Source: Pseudomonas sp. LFM046 (lineage in GTDB: Bacteria; Pseudomonadota; Gammaproteobacteria; Pseudomonadales; Pseudomonadaceae). Taken from it: DNA of 64,000 nucleotides. Both the position numbers and the translations under genes were made by a program. The stretch spans positions 514,161 through 578,160 of the forward strand of contig NZ_JYKO02000001.1 of the NCBI RefSeq assembly GCF_000949385.2, in the 5' to 3' direction. Below are positions 33,462 through 41,966 of the stretch, piece by piece; position 1 is the stretch's first letter; each line of letters starts with the position of its first letter. The notes under the pieces are model-generated. The model saw only the letters and a list, made by a program, of their open reading frames with translations. It ran no database searches and was not told the DNA's origin.

Positions 33462-33536
33462 CAGGTTGGGCTGAAGCATGAAGCCCAACGAAGGTGGGCA
33501 CGTTGGGCTTCGCTGCGCTCAGCGCCAACCTACGGT
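33462..33536. repeat. GTAGGTTGG-type intergenic repeat, copy 2
   Basis: GCAGGTTGGGCTGAAGCATG then AAGCCCAACG on the left and CGTTGGGCTTCGCTGCGCTC then AGCGCCAACCTAC on the right form an inverted pair. The right end covers the last codons of the arylamine N-acetyltransferase, so the repeat has entered the coding end. Confidence 0.7.
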
Positions 33537-34372
33537 GTGGCGTTCAGCAATCCCGCCAGTCGGGTGTGCAGCGGTTCGATCTCGTCTTCCGCCAGGTTGA
33601 GCAGGAAGTCGTTCTTCAGCACGCGGACCAGTTCGCCGGCGTCTTCGATTGTGCGGTTTTCCACGCGGCCATCCCGGTGGCGCTTGTTGAGGGTGCCGTT
33701 GGCCAGGGTCAGGCGCCATTCACCTTCGCTGCGGGCGGCCATCAGCATCTGGCGGAACACGCTGTTGGGGTGGGTGGAGGTGTACCAGTTGCGCGGAATG
33801 CAATCGACCCAGGCATTCACCTCCTGGCCGAAGCGGTAGCAGGCCACCCAGCCGGTTTCTGCACGAAAGCTTTCCAGCTGCACTTCACCGCTACCGTCCT
33901 CCTGGGGGCGCAGGCGGTAGGGGAGGTCGGCGGGCACCGGGCCGTCGAGGGGCACGCCGCGCCAGGGTGTGGCAGAACCGAAACCGACGTCCGCCAAATG
34001 CGGACCTTCCGGGAGCAGCACGCGCAGCATCAGGTGAGAGAGCATGGTCTGCGGCGCATCCAGCGGCAGACCCCAGCGCACCCGGCCGCCCAGCAATTCG
34101 ACCTGGAAGCCGAGGGCGAGGAGCAGGCGCGCGAACAGGTTGTTGAGCTCATAGCAGTAGCCGCCACGCTGGCGCTCCACCACCTTGTTGAACACCGCAT
34201 CGGCGTCGATGTGGATGGGCCGGTTGAGCAGCACGTCGACATTCTCGAAGGCCACCCGGCGTTGGTGCGCGGCGATCAGCCGGTCGAGGCTGGCGAGGTC
34301 GGGCTGCTGCGGGGCGGGGGTGTCCAGGTGGCGCAGGTAAGCCTCGGTTTGCTGCGGGGTGAGCGCGTGCAT
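33530..34372 (-). CDS. nat: Arylamine N-acetyltransferase
   Basis: A 280-residue cytosolic enzyme transferring acetyl from acetyl-CoA to arylamines and hydrazines. The catalytic triad is visible as Cys in QRGGYCYELN (about residue 73), His in LSHLMLRV, and Asp in LADVGFGS. N-terminal VAFENVDVLLNRPIHID is also typical. Length matches bacterial NATs (275-285). ATG 34372. The C-terminus (LLNATP) lies inside a dispersed repeat and is probably variable among strains. Confidence 0.92.
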   Translation of the reverse strand: MHALTPQQTEAYLRHLDTPAPQQPDLASLDRLIAAHQRRVAFENVDVLLNRPIHIDADAVFNKVVERQRGGYCYELNNLFARLLLALGFQVELLGGRVRWGLPLDAPQTMLSHLMLRVLLPEGPHLADVGFGSATPWRGVPLDGPVPADLPYRLRPQEDGSGEVQLESFRAETGWVACYRFGQEVNAWVDCIPRNWYTSTHPNSVFRQMLMAARSEGEWRLTLANGTLNKRHRDGRVENRTIEDAGELVRVLKNDFLLNLAEDEIEPLHTRLAGLLNATP

Positions 34373-34763
34373 GATGGGGTCGGCTCCATGACGGGGAAGC
34401 TTCGATGCTAGCAGATGATTCCAGGCCGCCGCCGAACGGTAGCCGGGTGTCTTTCTTAATCAACAGCCACTGTAAAAAATAAAGAACTCAATGGTCACGG
34501 CGTGACGTTGCAAGGCCAGTTAAATCAGTGTATTGAGGCCTATCTTGTCCTGGTAGTCAGAAAGCATTCTGTCGATTTTTTTGCTCATAGACGTTGTAAT
34601 TGTTTGACATATTTTACGTCTTTGGCAGACTGCGCCCCGTGGCACCCCGCCCGTTTGCTCCGGGCCGGGCTCCTCCGCGTCAATAACAAAAACTCCGTCA
34701 GTCGAGGTGCCTGCCCTATCGGGCGCCGTGGCCCCGACAGGCGTGCCTTCGGAACAAGAACAA
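34373..34763. other. 390-base intergenic region with a candidate promoter for the symporter gene
   Basis: AT-richer than its surroundings between about 34440 and 34620. TTGACA (34604-34609) is a perfect -35; 17 bases later lies AGACTG, a poor -10, so this may be an activator-dependent promoter. The divergent side would serve the arylamine N-acetyltransferase. No open frame here has a convincing start and length. Confidence 0.4.
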
Positions 34764-36206
34764 ATGCTGATCTGGTTTGTTGCGGTATACCTGCTGATCA
34801 CCGTTGGTGTCGGTTTCTACGCTACCACCCGCGTCAAGAACTCCACGGACTTCGCATCCGGCGGCCGGAGCATGTCCTTCCCCCTGGTCGTGGCGATGGT
34901 GTTCGCCACCTGGTTCGGCTCGGAAGCCGTGCTGGGCATTCCCGCGACCTTCGTCGAGGAAGGCTTCGCCGGGATCGTCGAAGACCCCTTTGGCTCCTTC
35001 GGTTGCCTGATGCTGGTGGGCCTGGTTTTCGCCCGTCCGCTCTATCGCCTCAACCTGCTGACCATCGGTGACTTCTTCAAGAAGCGCTTCGGCCCGAATG
35101 TCGAGCTGATCACCAGCCTGGTCATCATCGCGTCCTACCTCGGCTGGGTGGCTGCGCAGCTCACCGCGCTGGGCGTGGTGTTCAACGTGCTGACCGACGG
35201 TGCCGTGACCACCACCCAGGGCATGATGATCGGCACCTTCATCGTCCTCCTGCACACCCTGTTCGGCGGCATGTGGTCGGTGGCCATGACCGACTTCCTG
35301 CAGATGATCATCATCGTTGTCGGCCTGTTCTACCTGACCTGGCTGGTGGGCGACATGGCGGGTGGCCCTGAGGCGGTGATCACCAAGGCGGCCAACGACG
35401 GCAAGTTCACCTTCATCCACGGCACCTCGGCCAAGGACATCGTCGCCTTCCTCGGCGCCGCGGTGACCATGATGTTCGGCTCCATCCCGCAGCAGGACGT
35501 GTATGCCCGCGTGATGTCGGCCAAGACCGAGAACATCGCCGCTCGCGCCTCCATGACCGGCGCCTGCTTCTACCTGTGCTTCTGCATGCTGCCGATCTTC
35601 CTGGCGTACTCCGCCTCGATGATCGACCCGGCCATGGTCCAGCACTGGCTGGCCGAGGATTCGCAGATGATCCTGCCGCGCCTGATCATGGAGCACACCC
35701 CGCTGTTCGCCCAGATCATGTTCTTCGGCGCGATCCTCTCGGCGATCATGTCCACCGCTTCCGGCACCCTGCTGGCGCCGTCGGTGACCTTCACCGAGAA
35801 CGTCCTCAAGCGCTTCATCCCGGACATGACCGACCGTCAGGCCCTGCTGGCAATGCGTTGCAGCGTGCTGGCGATGACCTTCGCCACCGGCCTGTTCGCA
35901 CTGAACTCCGAATCCAGCATCTACGAGATGGTGGGCAACGCCTACAAGGTGACCCTGGTCGCCGCTGCGGTGCCGCTGTTCGCCGGCCTGTTCTGGAAGC
36001 GCGCCACCACCCAGGGTGCGCTGATGGCTATCGCCTTCGGCCTGGGCTCCTGGGGCCTGCTGGAAATGACCTACCAGGAAACCGACTTCTGGCCGCCGCA
36101 ACTGGCTGGCCTGCTGTTCAGTTGGGTGGGCATGGTGGTCGGCTCCCTGCTGCCGCAACTCGTGCGCAGCCGTGCCGAGATCATCGGTACCCCGGCCAGC
36201 GCCTGA
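34764..36206 (+). CDS. Sodium:solute symporter (SSS family)
   Basis: A 480-residue inner-membrane protein with about 13 hydrophobic helices. The first is MLIWFVAVYLLITVGVGF. SSS hallmarks are FASGGRSMSFPLVVAMVFATWFG, GDFFKKRFG in the first cytoplasmic loop, and STASGTLLAPSVTFTENVLKRF near helix 9, the usual sodium-binding Ser/Thr region. The substrate cannot be told from sequence. ATG 34764 is preferred over an upstream GTG because it begins right at helix 1. A strong terminator follows, so it is monocistronic. Confidence 0.88.
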   Translation: MLIWFVAVYLLITVGVGFYATTRVKNSTDFASGGRSMSFPLVVAMVFATWFGSEAVLGIPATFVEEGFAGIVEDPFGSFGCLMLVGLVFARPLYRLNLLTIGDFFKKRFGPNVELITSLVIIASYLGWVAAQLTALGVVFNVLTDGAVTTTQGMMIGTFIVLLHTLFGGMWSVAMTDFLQMIIIVVGLFYLTWLVGDMAGGPEAVITKAANDGKFTFIHGTSAKDIVAFLGAAVTMMFGSIPQQDVYARVMSAKTENIAARASMTGACFYLCFCMLPIFLAYSASMIDPAMVQHWLAEDSQMILPRLIMEHTPLFAQIMFFGAILSAIMSTASGTLLAPSVTFTENVLKRFIPDMTDRQALLAMRCSVLAMTFATGLFALNSESSIYEMVGNAYKVTLVAAAVPLFAGLFWKRATTQGALMAIAFGLGSWGLLEMTYQETDFWPPQLAGLLFSWVGMVVGSLLPQLVRSRAEIIGTPASA

Positions 36207-36223
36207 GTACCCTGAGCCTTACA

Positions 36224-36252
36224 AAAGGCCCCGCCAAGTGCGGGGCTTTTTC
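36224..36252 (+). terminator. Intrinsic terminator of the symporter gene
   Basis: AAAAGGCCCCGC, loop CAAGT, GCGGGGCTTTTT, starting 18 bases after the stop. Confidence 0.92.
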
Positions 36253-36274
36253 ATGGGCTGGAGGAGAGCCTTGT

Positions 36275-36415
36275 AGGGGCGAATTCATTCGCCATGCAGG
36301 CCGAAGGTCTGCCTTCCGGAATCCACGGGAGCAGCTCGCGCAGGATGGGGCGGGCGGCGTTCCGCGAGCGGAGCGATACCCATGCGGAAAGAGTTGATGG
36401 GTGGGCTTCAGCCCA
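36275..36415. repeat. TAGGGGCGAATTCATTCGCC copy 2, followed by a diverged GATGGGT-type repeat
   Basis: 36275-36320 repeats the left half of the 18671 element (TAGGGGCGAATTCATTCGCC, then GGCCGAAGGTCTGCC). From about 36345 GAGCGGAGCGATACCCATGC and TTGATGGGTGGGCTTCAGCC resemble the element at 211-243. No gene lies here. Confidence 0.65.
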
Positions 36416-36451
36416 CGCGGCCGGACCGATGGTGCAGTCCGAAGGCGCGTG

Positions 36452-36763
36452 TCAGGCCACCAGCTCGACGAAAGCGCGCAGCACGGTCAGGCCGACAAAT
36501 GCGCTCATGGCGATCTGGCTGCCGCGAGGGACGTCGTCGCAGAGGCTGCGGTAGTTGATGGGGTTGAGGAAGAGGCTGGGCCAGCAGGCGAAGGCGGCGC
36601 AGAAGGTGATCAGGGAGAGCAGCGCGAGGCTGGTCGAGAAGTCGAAGGGTTCGCTGGAGAAGCAGAAGCTGACGAAGATGACGATGGCGAGGCTGATCCA
36701 GCCGCCGGTGACCACTTTCTCGCCCAGGGTACGCGGGGCGGCTTGGGGGCTGTCACTGGCCAT
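36452..36763 (-). CDS. Small membrane protein of unknown function
   Basis: A 103-residue protein with three hydrophobic segments: about residues 20-38, 43-62 and 84-101. A short polar N-terminus (MASDSPQAAPRTLGEK) lies before them. ATG 36763 is chosen because AAGGAAA lies just upstream. Family not recognised. It follows the Tsx-like channel gene in the same direction, about 110 bases away, with a hairpin in between that may separate the transcripts. Confidence 0.68.
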   Translation of the reverse strand: MASDSPQAAPRTLGEKVVTGGWISLAIVIFVSFCFSSEPFDFSTSLALLSLITFCAAFACWPSLFLNPINYRSLCDDVPRGSQIAMSAFVGLTVLRAFVELVA

Positions 36764-36839
36764 CGGAAATTTCCTTATCTGACTGCAGGCGAAGACTGAC
36801 GCGCATTTTCCACCTGCCCTTTCGACGGCGCAAGACAGA

Positions 36840-36864
36840 GGGGCCCGTTGTTGCAACGGGCCCC
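36840..36864 (-). terminator. GC-rich hairpin after the Tsx-like gene
   Basis: GGGGCCCGTTG, loop TTG, CAACGGGCCCC: an 11-bp perfect stem with a three-base loop, eight bases from the stop. The minus-strand side continues TCTGTCTT, only weakly T-rich, so termination may be partial. Confidence 0.6.
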
Positions 36865-36871
36865 GCAATCA

Positions 36872-37690
36872 TCAGAAATGCACCTTGGCCAACAGGCTGA
36901 AGGTGTTCTGGTCGGTGCCGCCGAGGATGTCGTCGCCGAGGAAGCTGTTGTCGTCGATGGCGTACTTGTTCTTCCAGTAGTCGTACTCGATACCGACGTA
37001 GAAGTGCTTCACCGCGCTCCAGCCCATGGCCTTGCCCAGGTCGTACTTGATCTGCGGGTTGAAGTGCAGGTTGGCGTGCAGGTCGTTGGGGCGGTCCGAG
37101 GTGGCGTCCTTGTTGTTCCAGACCCAGTCCATGAAACCGTCGATCAGAACGTCCGAGTTGCCCACCGGAATGGTGTAGGACCACACCGGGGTGACCTGCC
37201 ACTGGCCGGACGGGTTGTTGGTGATGCCATCGGGCTTGCGGTAGTAGAAGTTCAGCTGGAAGTAGTCGAAGCCGGGCACCTTCAGGTCGAAGCCCGGGCC
37301 GAGCAGGTAGTTCTGGTTGCGGTTCTCGCCACGCTCGTAGGTGGCCGCCAGCAGCACGTCGCTGATGGGGCCGAACTCCAGCTTCTGGTCGAACATCTTG
37401 CCGAAGGACAGGCGCGGGGAGATTTCACCGTAGTAGGTGTTCTTGCCCAGGTTGGCGTCTTCCTCGCCGTTGTAGTTGATCTGGTCGACGAAGATGAACA
37501 GGTCGCCGAAGGTCCAGCCGCTGGCGTGCTCGAAGGTGAAGGTCTGCTGGATTTCCGGGTTGACCTGGAAGTTCTTGCCGTAGAGGTAGGTCAGGCTGTT
37601 GTCCTGCCACAGCAGGGGGCCGTCGGCCAGGGCATTGCCCGCGGCCAGCAGGCCGCCGGCGAGCATCAGGGAAGAGAGGGCACGGTTCAT
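36872..37690 (-). CDS. Tsx-like nucleoside-specific outer-membrane channel
   Basis: A 272-residue outer-membrane barrel. The signal peptide is MNRALSSLMLAGGLLAAGNALA. The mature protein begins with the Tsx-type DGPLLWQDNSLTYLYGKNF, and many alternating-hydrophobic strands follow (FGDLFIFVDQINYNGEE, YGEISPRLSFGKM, FYVGIEYDYWKNKY). It ends in a Phe-terminated strand (SLLAKVHF), the BAM signal. Tsx admits nucleosides; ligand choice here is inferred. ATG 37690. No nucleoside catabolic gene lies beside it. Confidence 0.82.
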   Translation of the reverse strand: MNRALSSLMLAGGLLAAGNALADGPLLWQDNSLTYLYGKNFQVNPEIQQTFTFEHASGWTFGDLFIFVDQINYNGEEDANLGKNTYYGEISPRLSFGKMFDQKLEFGPISDVLLAATYERGENRNQNYLLGPGFDLKVPGFDYFQLNFYYRKPDGITNNPSGQWQVTPVWSYTIPVGNSDVLIDGFMDWVWNNKDATSDRPNDLHANLHFNPQIKYDLGKAMGWSAVKHFYVGIEYDYWKNKYAIDDNSFLGDDILGGTDQNTFSLLAKVHF

Positions 37691-37973
37691 CGTGAAGTGG
37701 GCTCCAGGTTCTCGGGATTCTGTCGGCGCGAAATGTGTCGGTTCGGTCAGGTCAGACCGCCGCTGAACGTGCGGCGCCGAGATTCCAGGGCGCCGGGCCG
37801 GGCGCGCGATTATCGGCTGAAAGACAGGTTTTTCAAGGGGTTATTCGAAGATCGCGGCCATTTCCGACTGTTGGGAGGGGCAATGTCGGGAAAATGAATC
37901 TGACTGATTGGACAGACGGGCGCTGAGCCGGGATTGCGGAGGGGGGAACCGCTGGAAGCGCCAAGGTGCCGGC
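37691..37973. other. Intergenic region upstream of the Tsx-like gene
   Basis: About 280 bases holding the promoter side of the Tsx-like gene and the downstream side of the large secreted protein. I see no gene. A GTGTCGGTTCGGTCAGGTCA stretch at 37736-37755 has short GGTCAG/GGTTCGG direct repeats that could be an operator, but this is weak. Confidence 0.35.
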
Positions 37974-38006
37974 AAAAAATCCCCCGGCCACATGGCTGGC
38001 CGGGGG
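37974..38006 (-). terminator. Intrinsic terminator of the secreted-protein operon
   Basis: On the minus strand CCCCCGGCCA, loop GCCATG, TGGCCGGGGG, then ATTTTTT: a 10-bp stem and T tract 17 bases after the stop of the 736-residue protein. Confidence 0.92.
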
Positions 38007-38023
38007 CAACTGGAGAAGATCCG

Positions 38024-40234
38024 TCAGCGGACGCTGATGGGGCCGGTGAGCACGGCACCCAGGGTCGAGCGCACGGTCACGGTGGGATTGGCGCTGGGCA
38101 CTACGGCGGTGGAGTTGTTCACCGTCAGCTTCCAGCGTCCATTGGCCGACGGAGTGGCCGTGCCCAGCAGGACCTGGCCCTGGGTACCGGAGACCAGTAC
38201 CTGGATCTGGTTACCCCGTGGCTGCGAGGTCGTTCCCTGGAAACTCCACGAGAAGCGGTTGTTGGGCCGCGCCTGCACCTGCGCCTGGGTAATGCTCAGG
38301 GTATCGGCGGCCACCACCGGGTTCACCGTGACAGTGACCGTGGTCGGAGTAGACGTGGCACCTGCGGAGTCCTGGGCCTGGTAGGTGAAGCTGACGGTGG
38401 TGGTGGCGGGCACCGTAGCTGGCGGGGTGTAGGTCACCGTGGTGCCGTTGGTGCTGGCGCTGCCGCGACCTGCCGGCGGCGGCGTCACGTTCACCACCGT
38501 CATGGCGTTGCCTTCAGGGTCCACGTCATTGGCCAGCACGTTGATCACCACGGGCGCGCCGGCGTTGGTGGTGGCGGTGTCGGGCGCCACGGTGGGCGGC
38601 AGGTTCGGCCGAACCGTGATGCTGACGTCGGTGGGGGCGGAGAGGGCGCCCAGGGCATCGCGCACCTGGTAGGTGAAGGTCACCACTTCGTTGGCGGCCA
38701 CCTGGGTTGGCGGGGTGTAGATGACGGCGCCATTGCCGCTCTGCGCCAGGGTGCCGACCGTAACCGTGCCCAGGTTGGCGATGGACAGGGGCAGGTTGCC
38801 GTCCGGGTCGGTGTCGTTGGCCGTCAGGTCCAGGGTTACGGCGATGCCGGCGCTGGTGCTGGCGGTGTCCGGATTGGCCACGGGCGGCTGGTTGGCCGGC
38901 GGAGCGGGCGGCGCGCCTTCGATCAGCACGAACTCGGTGTCGCTGCCGCCGGCGGCGGATTTGACCGTGACCTTTGCCGGCGGGTGATCGACATCGCTGG
39001 CGACCAGGCGCTGGTTCACGCCGCTGACCGGCACCAGACGGCCGAAGCCTTGGGCCACCAGTTCCGGTGGTCCTACCTCATCGCTGGAATTGGCTTCCAC
39101 TGTCAGCGTCCGGGTCGACCAGGAGTAGCGGGCGTCACTGATCTTGACGACGTCGGTGAGCGGCTGGCTCTGAGTCGTGGCCTTGGTGGTGGTGCCCTCT
39201 TCCTTGGCCGTGATCAGCACGAAGGGAGGCAGGCTCGTCGGCGCCACATCCTGACCGAAGAAACGGCCGGTGCCGTCGCCGGTCATCTGGAACTGGCACG
39301 GTGACGGCGGATCGCCCACCAGGTCGAGGCTCTCGCGGAAGCACAGCGTTGCGGTGGCGGCGGAGTTGGCGAACACCGAGATCCAGGTGCGCTGGGCGTT
39401 ACGGCTGTAGGACGCACGGTCGACGCCGAGCTGGCTGGGCACGCCGGCACTGAGCACCTTGCCCGACAGGTTGAACAGATTCGTCTCGATACGCAGGCCG
39501 TTGGGCCCGTCGATTCTGATGAAGTTGGTGTTGAAGGGGCTGCCGGTGACCGGCTCGGCGATGTTCGGGTCGCCGATGAAGGTTTCCACCTCGCCCGTCT
39601 CCGGGTTGGTTTCCGTGTAGAGCGGCCCGACGCGGGTGAGGAATGGCCCTATATTGCCGGCCAGCGCACCCGTGAAGTCCCCCGGCGCGCCGATGCCGAT
39701 GTCGCGGGTCAGGTTGATGGCGCGGCGGCCGGGCGCGGTGACGTTGAAGGTTTCCACGCCGTACGGGTGGGTCACCTTGTAGGTACCGGCTACCGGCACG
39801 TTCACCCGGATGCGGATGCGCGCGAAGCTCTGCTGGTCACCCTGGAGGGGCAGCCCGCCGGCGAAGGCCGCTTCGACCCCGGCGACATAGGCCTCCAGCT
39901 CGAGGCCGTTGCCGGGATCGTCGATGCTGGTTTCGGCGAGCATCCAGAAACTCTCATCGGGGAAGTTGGCGGGAAAGACGACCGGCTTGGCCGTATCGAA
40001 GATGCCGGGGTTCGGCAGCAGGGTGCACATGAAGCCACCGGGTACCCGGGAGCTGACCGCCTTGGAAAGGCACAGCTCCAGGGGCACGCTGTTGGCGTCC
40101 TGGTACCAGCGCGGGAAGAAACCGCTGGCGGCGGTGTAGGGGCCTGGGTCCACTGCCGTCAATGCCGCATCAGCGGCCGGGGTGCCGGCGAGCAGGCCCA
40201 GTGCCATGGTGAGTATTCCTGGCCATTTGAACAT
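38024..40234 (-). CDS. Large secreted protein: unknown N-terminal domain plus tandem Ig/cadherin-like repeats
   Basis: A 736-residue exported protein. After the signal peptide (cleaved near ADA, residue 23) comes a roughly 400-residue domain shared with the neighbouring paralogue, beginning LTAVDPGPYTAASGFFPRWY and having a conserved Cys pair in LELCLSKA and GGFMCTLLP. From about residue 450 two or three repeats follow with NQPPVANPDTASTSAG, ANDTDPDGN and YTPP, then LPPTVAPDTATTNAG and LANDVDPEGN. This is the Ig/VCBS type that binds Ca2+ and extends adhesins. The last 100 residues form another beta domain. No LPXTG, anchor or autotransporter region is seen, so it may be released or held on the surface. 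Function unknown. Confidence 0.75.
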   Translation of the reverse strand: MFKWPGILTMALGLLAGTPAADAALTAVDPGPYTAASGFFPRWYQDANSVPLELCLSKAVSSRVPGGFMCTLLPNPGIFDTAKPVVFPANFPDESFWMLAETSIDDPGNGLELEAYVAGVEAAFAGGLPLQGDQQSFARIRIRVNVPVAGTYKVTHPYGVETFNVTAPGRRAINLTRDIGIGAPGDFTGALAGNIGPFLTRVGPLYTETNPETGEVETFIGDPNIAEPVTGSPFNTNFIRIDGPNGLRIETNLFNLSGKVLSAGVPSQLGVDRASYSRNAQRTWISVFANSAATATLCFRESLDLVGDPPSPCQFQMTGDGTGRFFGQDVAPTSLPPFVLITAKEEGTTTKATTQSQPLTDVVKISDARYSWSTRTLTVEANSSDEVGPPELVAQGFGRLVPVSGVNQRLVASDVDHPPAKVTVKSAAGGSDTEFVLIEGAPPAPPANQPPVANPDTASTSAGIAVTLDLTANDTDPDGNLPLSIANLGTVTVGTLAQSGNGAVIYTPPTQVAANEVVTFTYQVRDALGALSAPTDVSITVRPNLPPTVAPDTATTNAGAPVVINVLANDVDPEGNAMTVVNVTPPPAGRGSASTNGTTVTYTPPATVPATTTVSFTYQAQDSAGATSTPTTVTVTVNPVVAADTLSITQAQVQARPNNRFSWSFQGTTSQPRGNQIQVLVSGTQGQVLLGTATPSANGRWKLTVNNSTAVVPSANPTVTVRSTLGAVLTGPISVR

Positions 40235-40247
40235 GACTGCCTCCGTT

Positions 40248-40266
40248 CACCTGCCCCTGGCAGGTG
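40248..40266. other. Short hairpin between the two paralogous secreted-protein genes
   Basis: CACCTGCC, loop CCT, GGCAGGTG: a perfect 8-bp stem in the 42-base gap, ending just before the GGAGG of the downstream gene. It lacks a T tract, so it may tune translation or mRNA stability rather than terminate. Confidence 0.5.
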
Positions 40267-40276
40267 ACTGTTGTGC

Positions 40277-41581
40277 TCAAGGAAGAATCAGGACTTCTTC
40301 GGTGTCGGAACCGCCGTTGCCCGAAATCACATGCACGGTGGCTGGCGGGGCAGTGACTCCCGTGACCTGCAGCTGGCCATTGGTCAGGACGCCCAGACCC
40401 TCGGCATTCAATGCCGGCTGGCCGGCCTGGTCGCTGGAGTTGGCCTCCACGGTCAGCACGGCTGTACCTACGCTGTATTCGGCCCGGGTGATGGTCACCA
40501 GGTCCGCGAGCGGGACGGTCTTGCTGGTGGGAGTGCTGCCGGTAATGACCAGGGAGTTGTCGGCGACGAAGGTCACGCTGCCGTTGGCTGCGAGGTTGCT
40601 GGTGGATTGGCCGTACCAGGCGCCGGAGGCGTTGCCGAGCATGAAGCCGCCAGTGACGACGCCGTCGTTGTAGGTGACCGATCCGGGAGGCGGTGGGGCC
40701 AGGGTGAAGTAATCCTGTTGCACGGCCCCTGGCGATGCGGCGGTGCCACCACGGGAATAGGTGGCGCGCTCGATGACCAGCGGGGTCGGCAGCGGCTCGG
40801 TGGACAGCCTGCCGGAAATGGCGAACAGGCGCGTTTCGGCGATCAGGCCGTTGGGACCTTCGATGCGCACGAAGTTGGTCCCGAACGGGCTGCCGGTGAC
40901 TTCCTCCAGGATGTTCGGGTCGCCGATGAAGGTGTCCGTATTCCCAGTGACCGGGTTTGTTTCCAGATAGGGGCCGTTGACCGATCGCAGGAAGGGGCCG
41001 ATGTCGCCGGCCAGCGCGCCGCGGAAATCCCCCGGTGCGCCGATACCGATATCGCGGGTCATGTTGATGACGCGGGTACCGGGTGCATCCACCTCGAACA
41101 CATCCACGCCATAGGGGTGGGTGACGGTGTAGGTGCCCGCCACCGGCACCGTTGCCCGGATGCGGATGCGGGCAAAGCTGATCTGGTCGCCGGCTGCCGG
41201 CACGCCGCCGCCGAAGGCCGCCTCCAGGGCGGAGACATAGAGCAGGTCGATGCCTGTGTTGGCATCGATGATGGCGGCATCACCGGTGAACCAGAACGCC
41301 TCGTCCGGGAAATTGCTCGGAAAGACGATGGGCTGGGTCTCGTCGAACACCCCGGGCGCCGGCAGCAGGTTGCACATGAAGGCCCCCGGCACCCGCGTGC
41401 TCTGCGCCTTGGATAGGCACAGATCGAGGGCTCGGCCGTGGGTGTCCTGGTACCAGGCCGGGAAGAACCCATTGGCCTGAGTGAAGGGTGTGGGATCGAC
41501 CGCATAGAGCCCGGCCGTGGCCGGAACGGCGGTCAGTCCGAGCAGAAGCGGGAGTGCGAGTTTTGGCAGTGCGTTGTGCAT
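40277..41581 (-). CDS. Secreted paralogue of the 38024-40234 protein, without Ig repeats
   Basis: A 434-residue exported protein (signal peptide cleaved near ATA, about residue 23). It aligns with the first 440 residues of its neighbour: AVDPTPFTQANGFFPAWYQD, LDLCLSKAQSTRVPGAFMC, FPSNFPDEAFWF, FARIRIRATVPVAGTYTVTH, NMTRDIGIGAPGDFRGALAG, TFIGDPNILEEVTGSPFGTN, then SDTEEVLIL at the end. The shared order and 42-base spacing show a tandem duplication, after which one copy gained or lost the Ig repeats. First gene of the two-gene unit. No catalytic motif recognised. Confidence 0.72.
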   Translation of the reverse strand: MHNALPKLALPLLLGLTAVPATAGLYAVDPTPFTQANGFFPAWYQDTHGRALDLCLSKAQSTRVPGAFMCNLLPAPGVFDETQPIVFPSNFPDEAFWFTGDAAIIDANTGIDLLYVSALEAAFGGGVPAAGDQISFARIRIRATVPVAGTYTVTHPYGVDVFEVDAPGTRVINMTRDIGIGAPGDFRGALAGDIGPFLRSVNGPYLETNPVTGNTDTFIGDPNILEEVTGSPFGTNFVRIEGPNGLIAETRLFAISGRLSTEPLPTPLVIERATYSRGGTAASPGAVQQDYFTLAPPPPGSVTYNDGVVTGGFMLGNASGAWYGQSTSNLAANGSVTFVADNSLVITGSTPTSKTVPLADLVTITRAEYSVGTAVLTVEANSSDQAGQPALNAEGLGVLTNGQLQVTGVTAPPATVHVISGNGGSDTEEVLILP

Positions 41582-41966
41582 GGTGTCGCCCTTCCAGTCG
41601 ATGAACTTCGCCGTTTGTCAGGCTCCGATGGGCGGTGGGCCCGTCGTTGGATGCGGAAGGCGCAACTTCCATACCACGTCGCTGCGCGCCCGACAGGGCC
41701 GGGCGCGCAGCCGAAAAACACCCTGATGCGATGGCGAAATGGCTCCTCGACTTCTGGGGACTGGCCCCCATACGTGGGGGAAAAATGGGTGGGAAATCTG
41801 GGTGATTGCGGCGTGACCGTTCAGCGGTCGCCGAACGGTAGGGCCGCCAGCGTCGGGGCCTGCGCTATAACTAACCGGACCCGGCGTGGGAGTCGTCGGC
41901 CGGCTGGCGAGTCCTTCAGGCGCTTCCCTTGGAAGCCAACTGCCGTTCGCCCAAGGGGAGGTCCCA
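41582..41966. other. Divergent promoter region between the secreted-protein operon and the two-component operon
   Basis: A 385-base region without a credible gene. A 5-bp hairpin CCCCCATACGTGGGGG lies near 41766-41783 and is followed by AAAAA. TATAAC (41866-41871) could be a -10 for the kinase gene, but no good -35 is 17 bases upstream. The shared region makes joint regulation of the two units plausible. Confidence 0.35.

Noticed and set aside
34716-36158. A 480-codon frame opposite the sodium symporter
   Set aside because: Its sequence is a His/Gln/Gly-rich antisense shadow of a transmembrane protein, without a ribosome site.
38024-41581. Autotransporter or two-partner secretion adhesin
   Set aside because: Neither protein has a barrel domain, TPS domain or partner transporter; only a normal signal peptide is visible.
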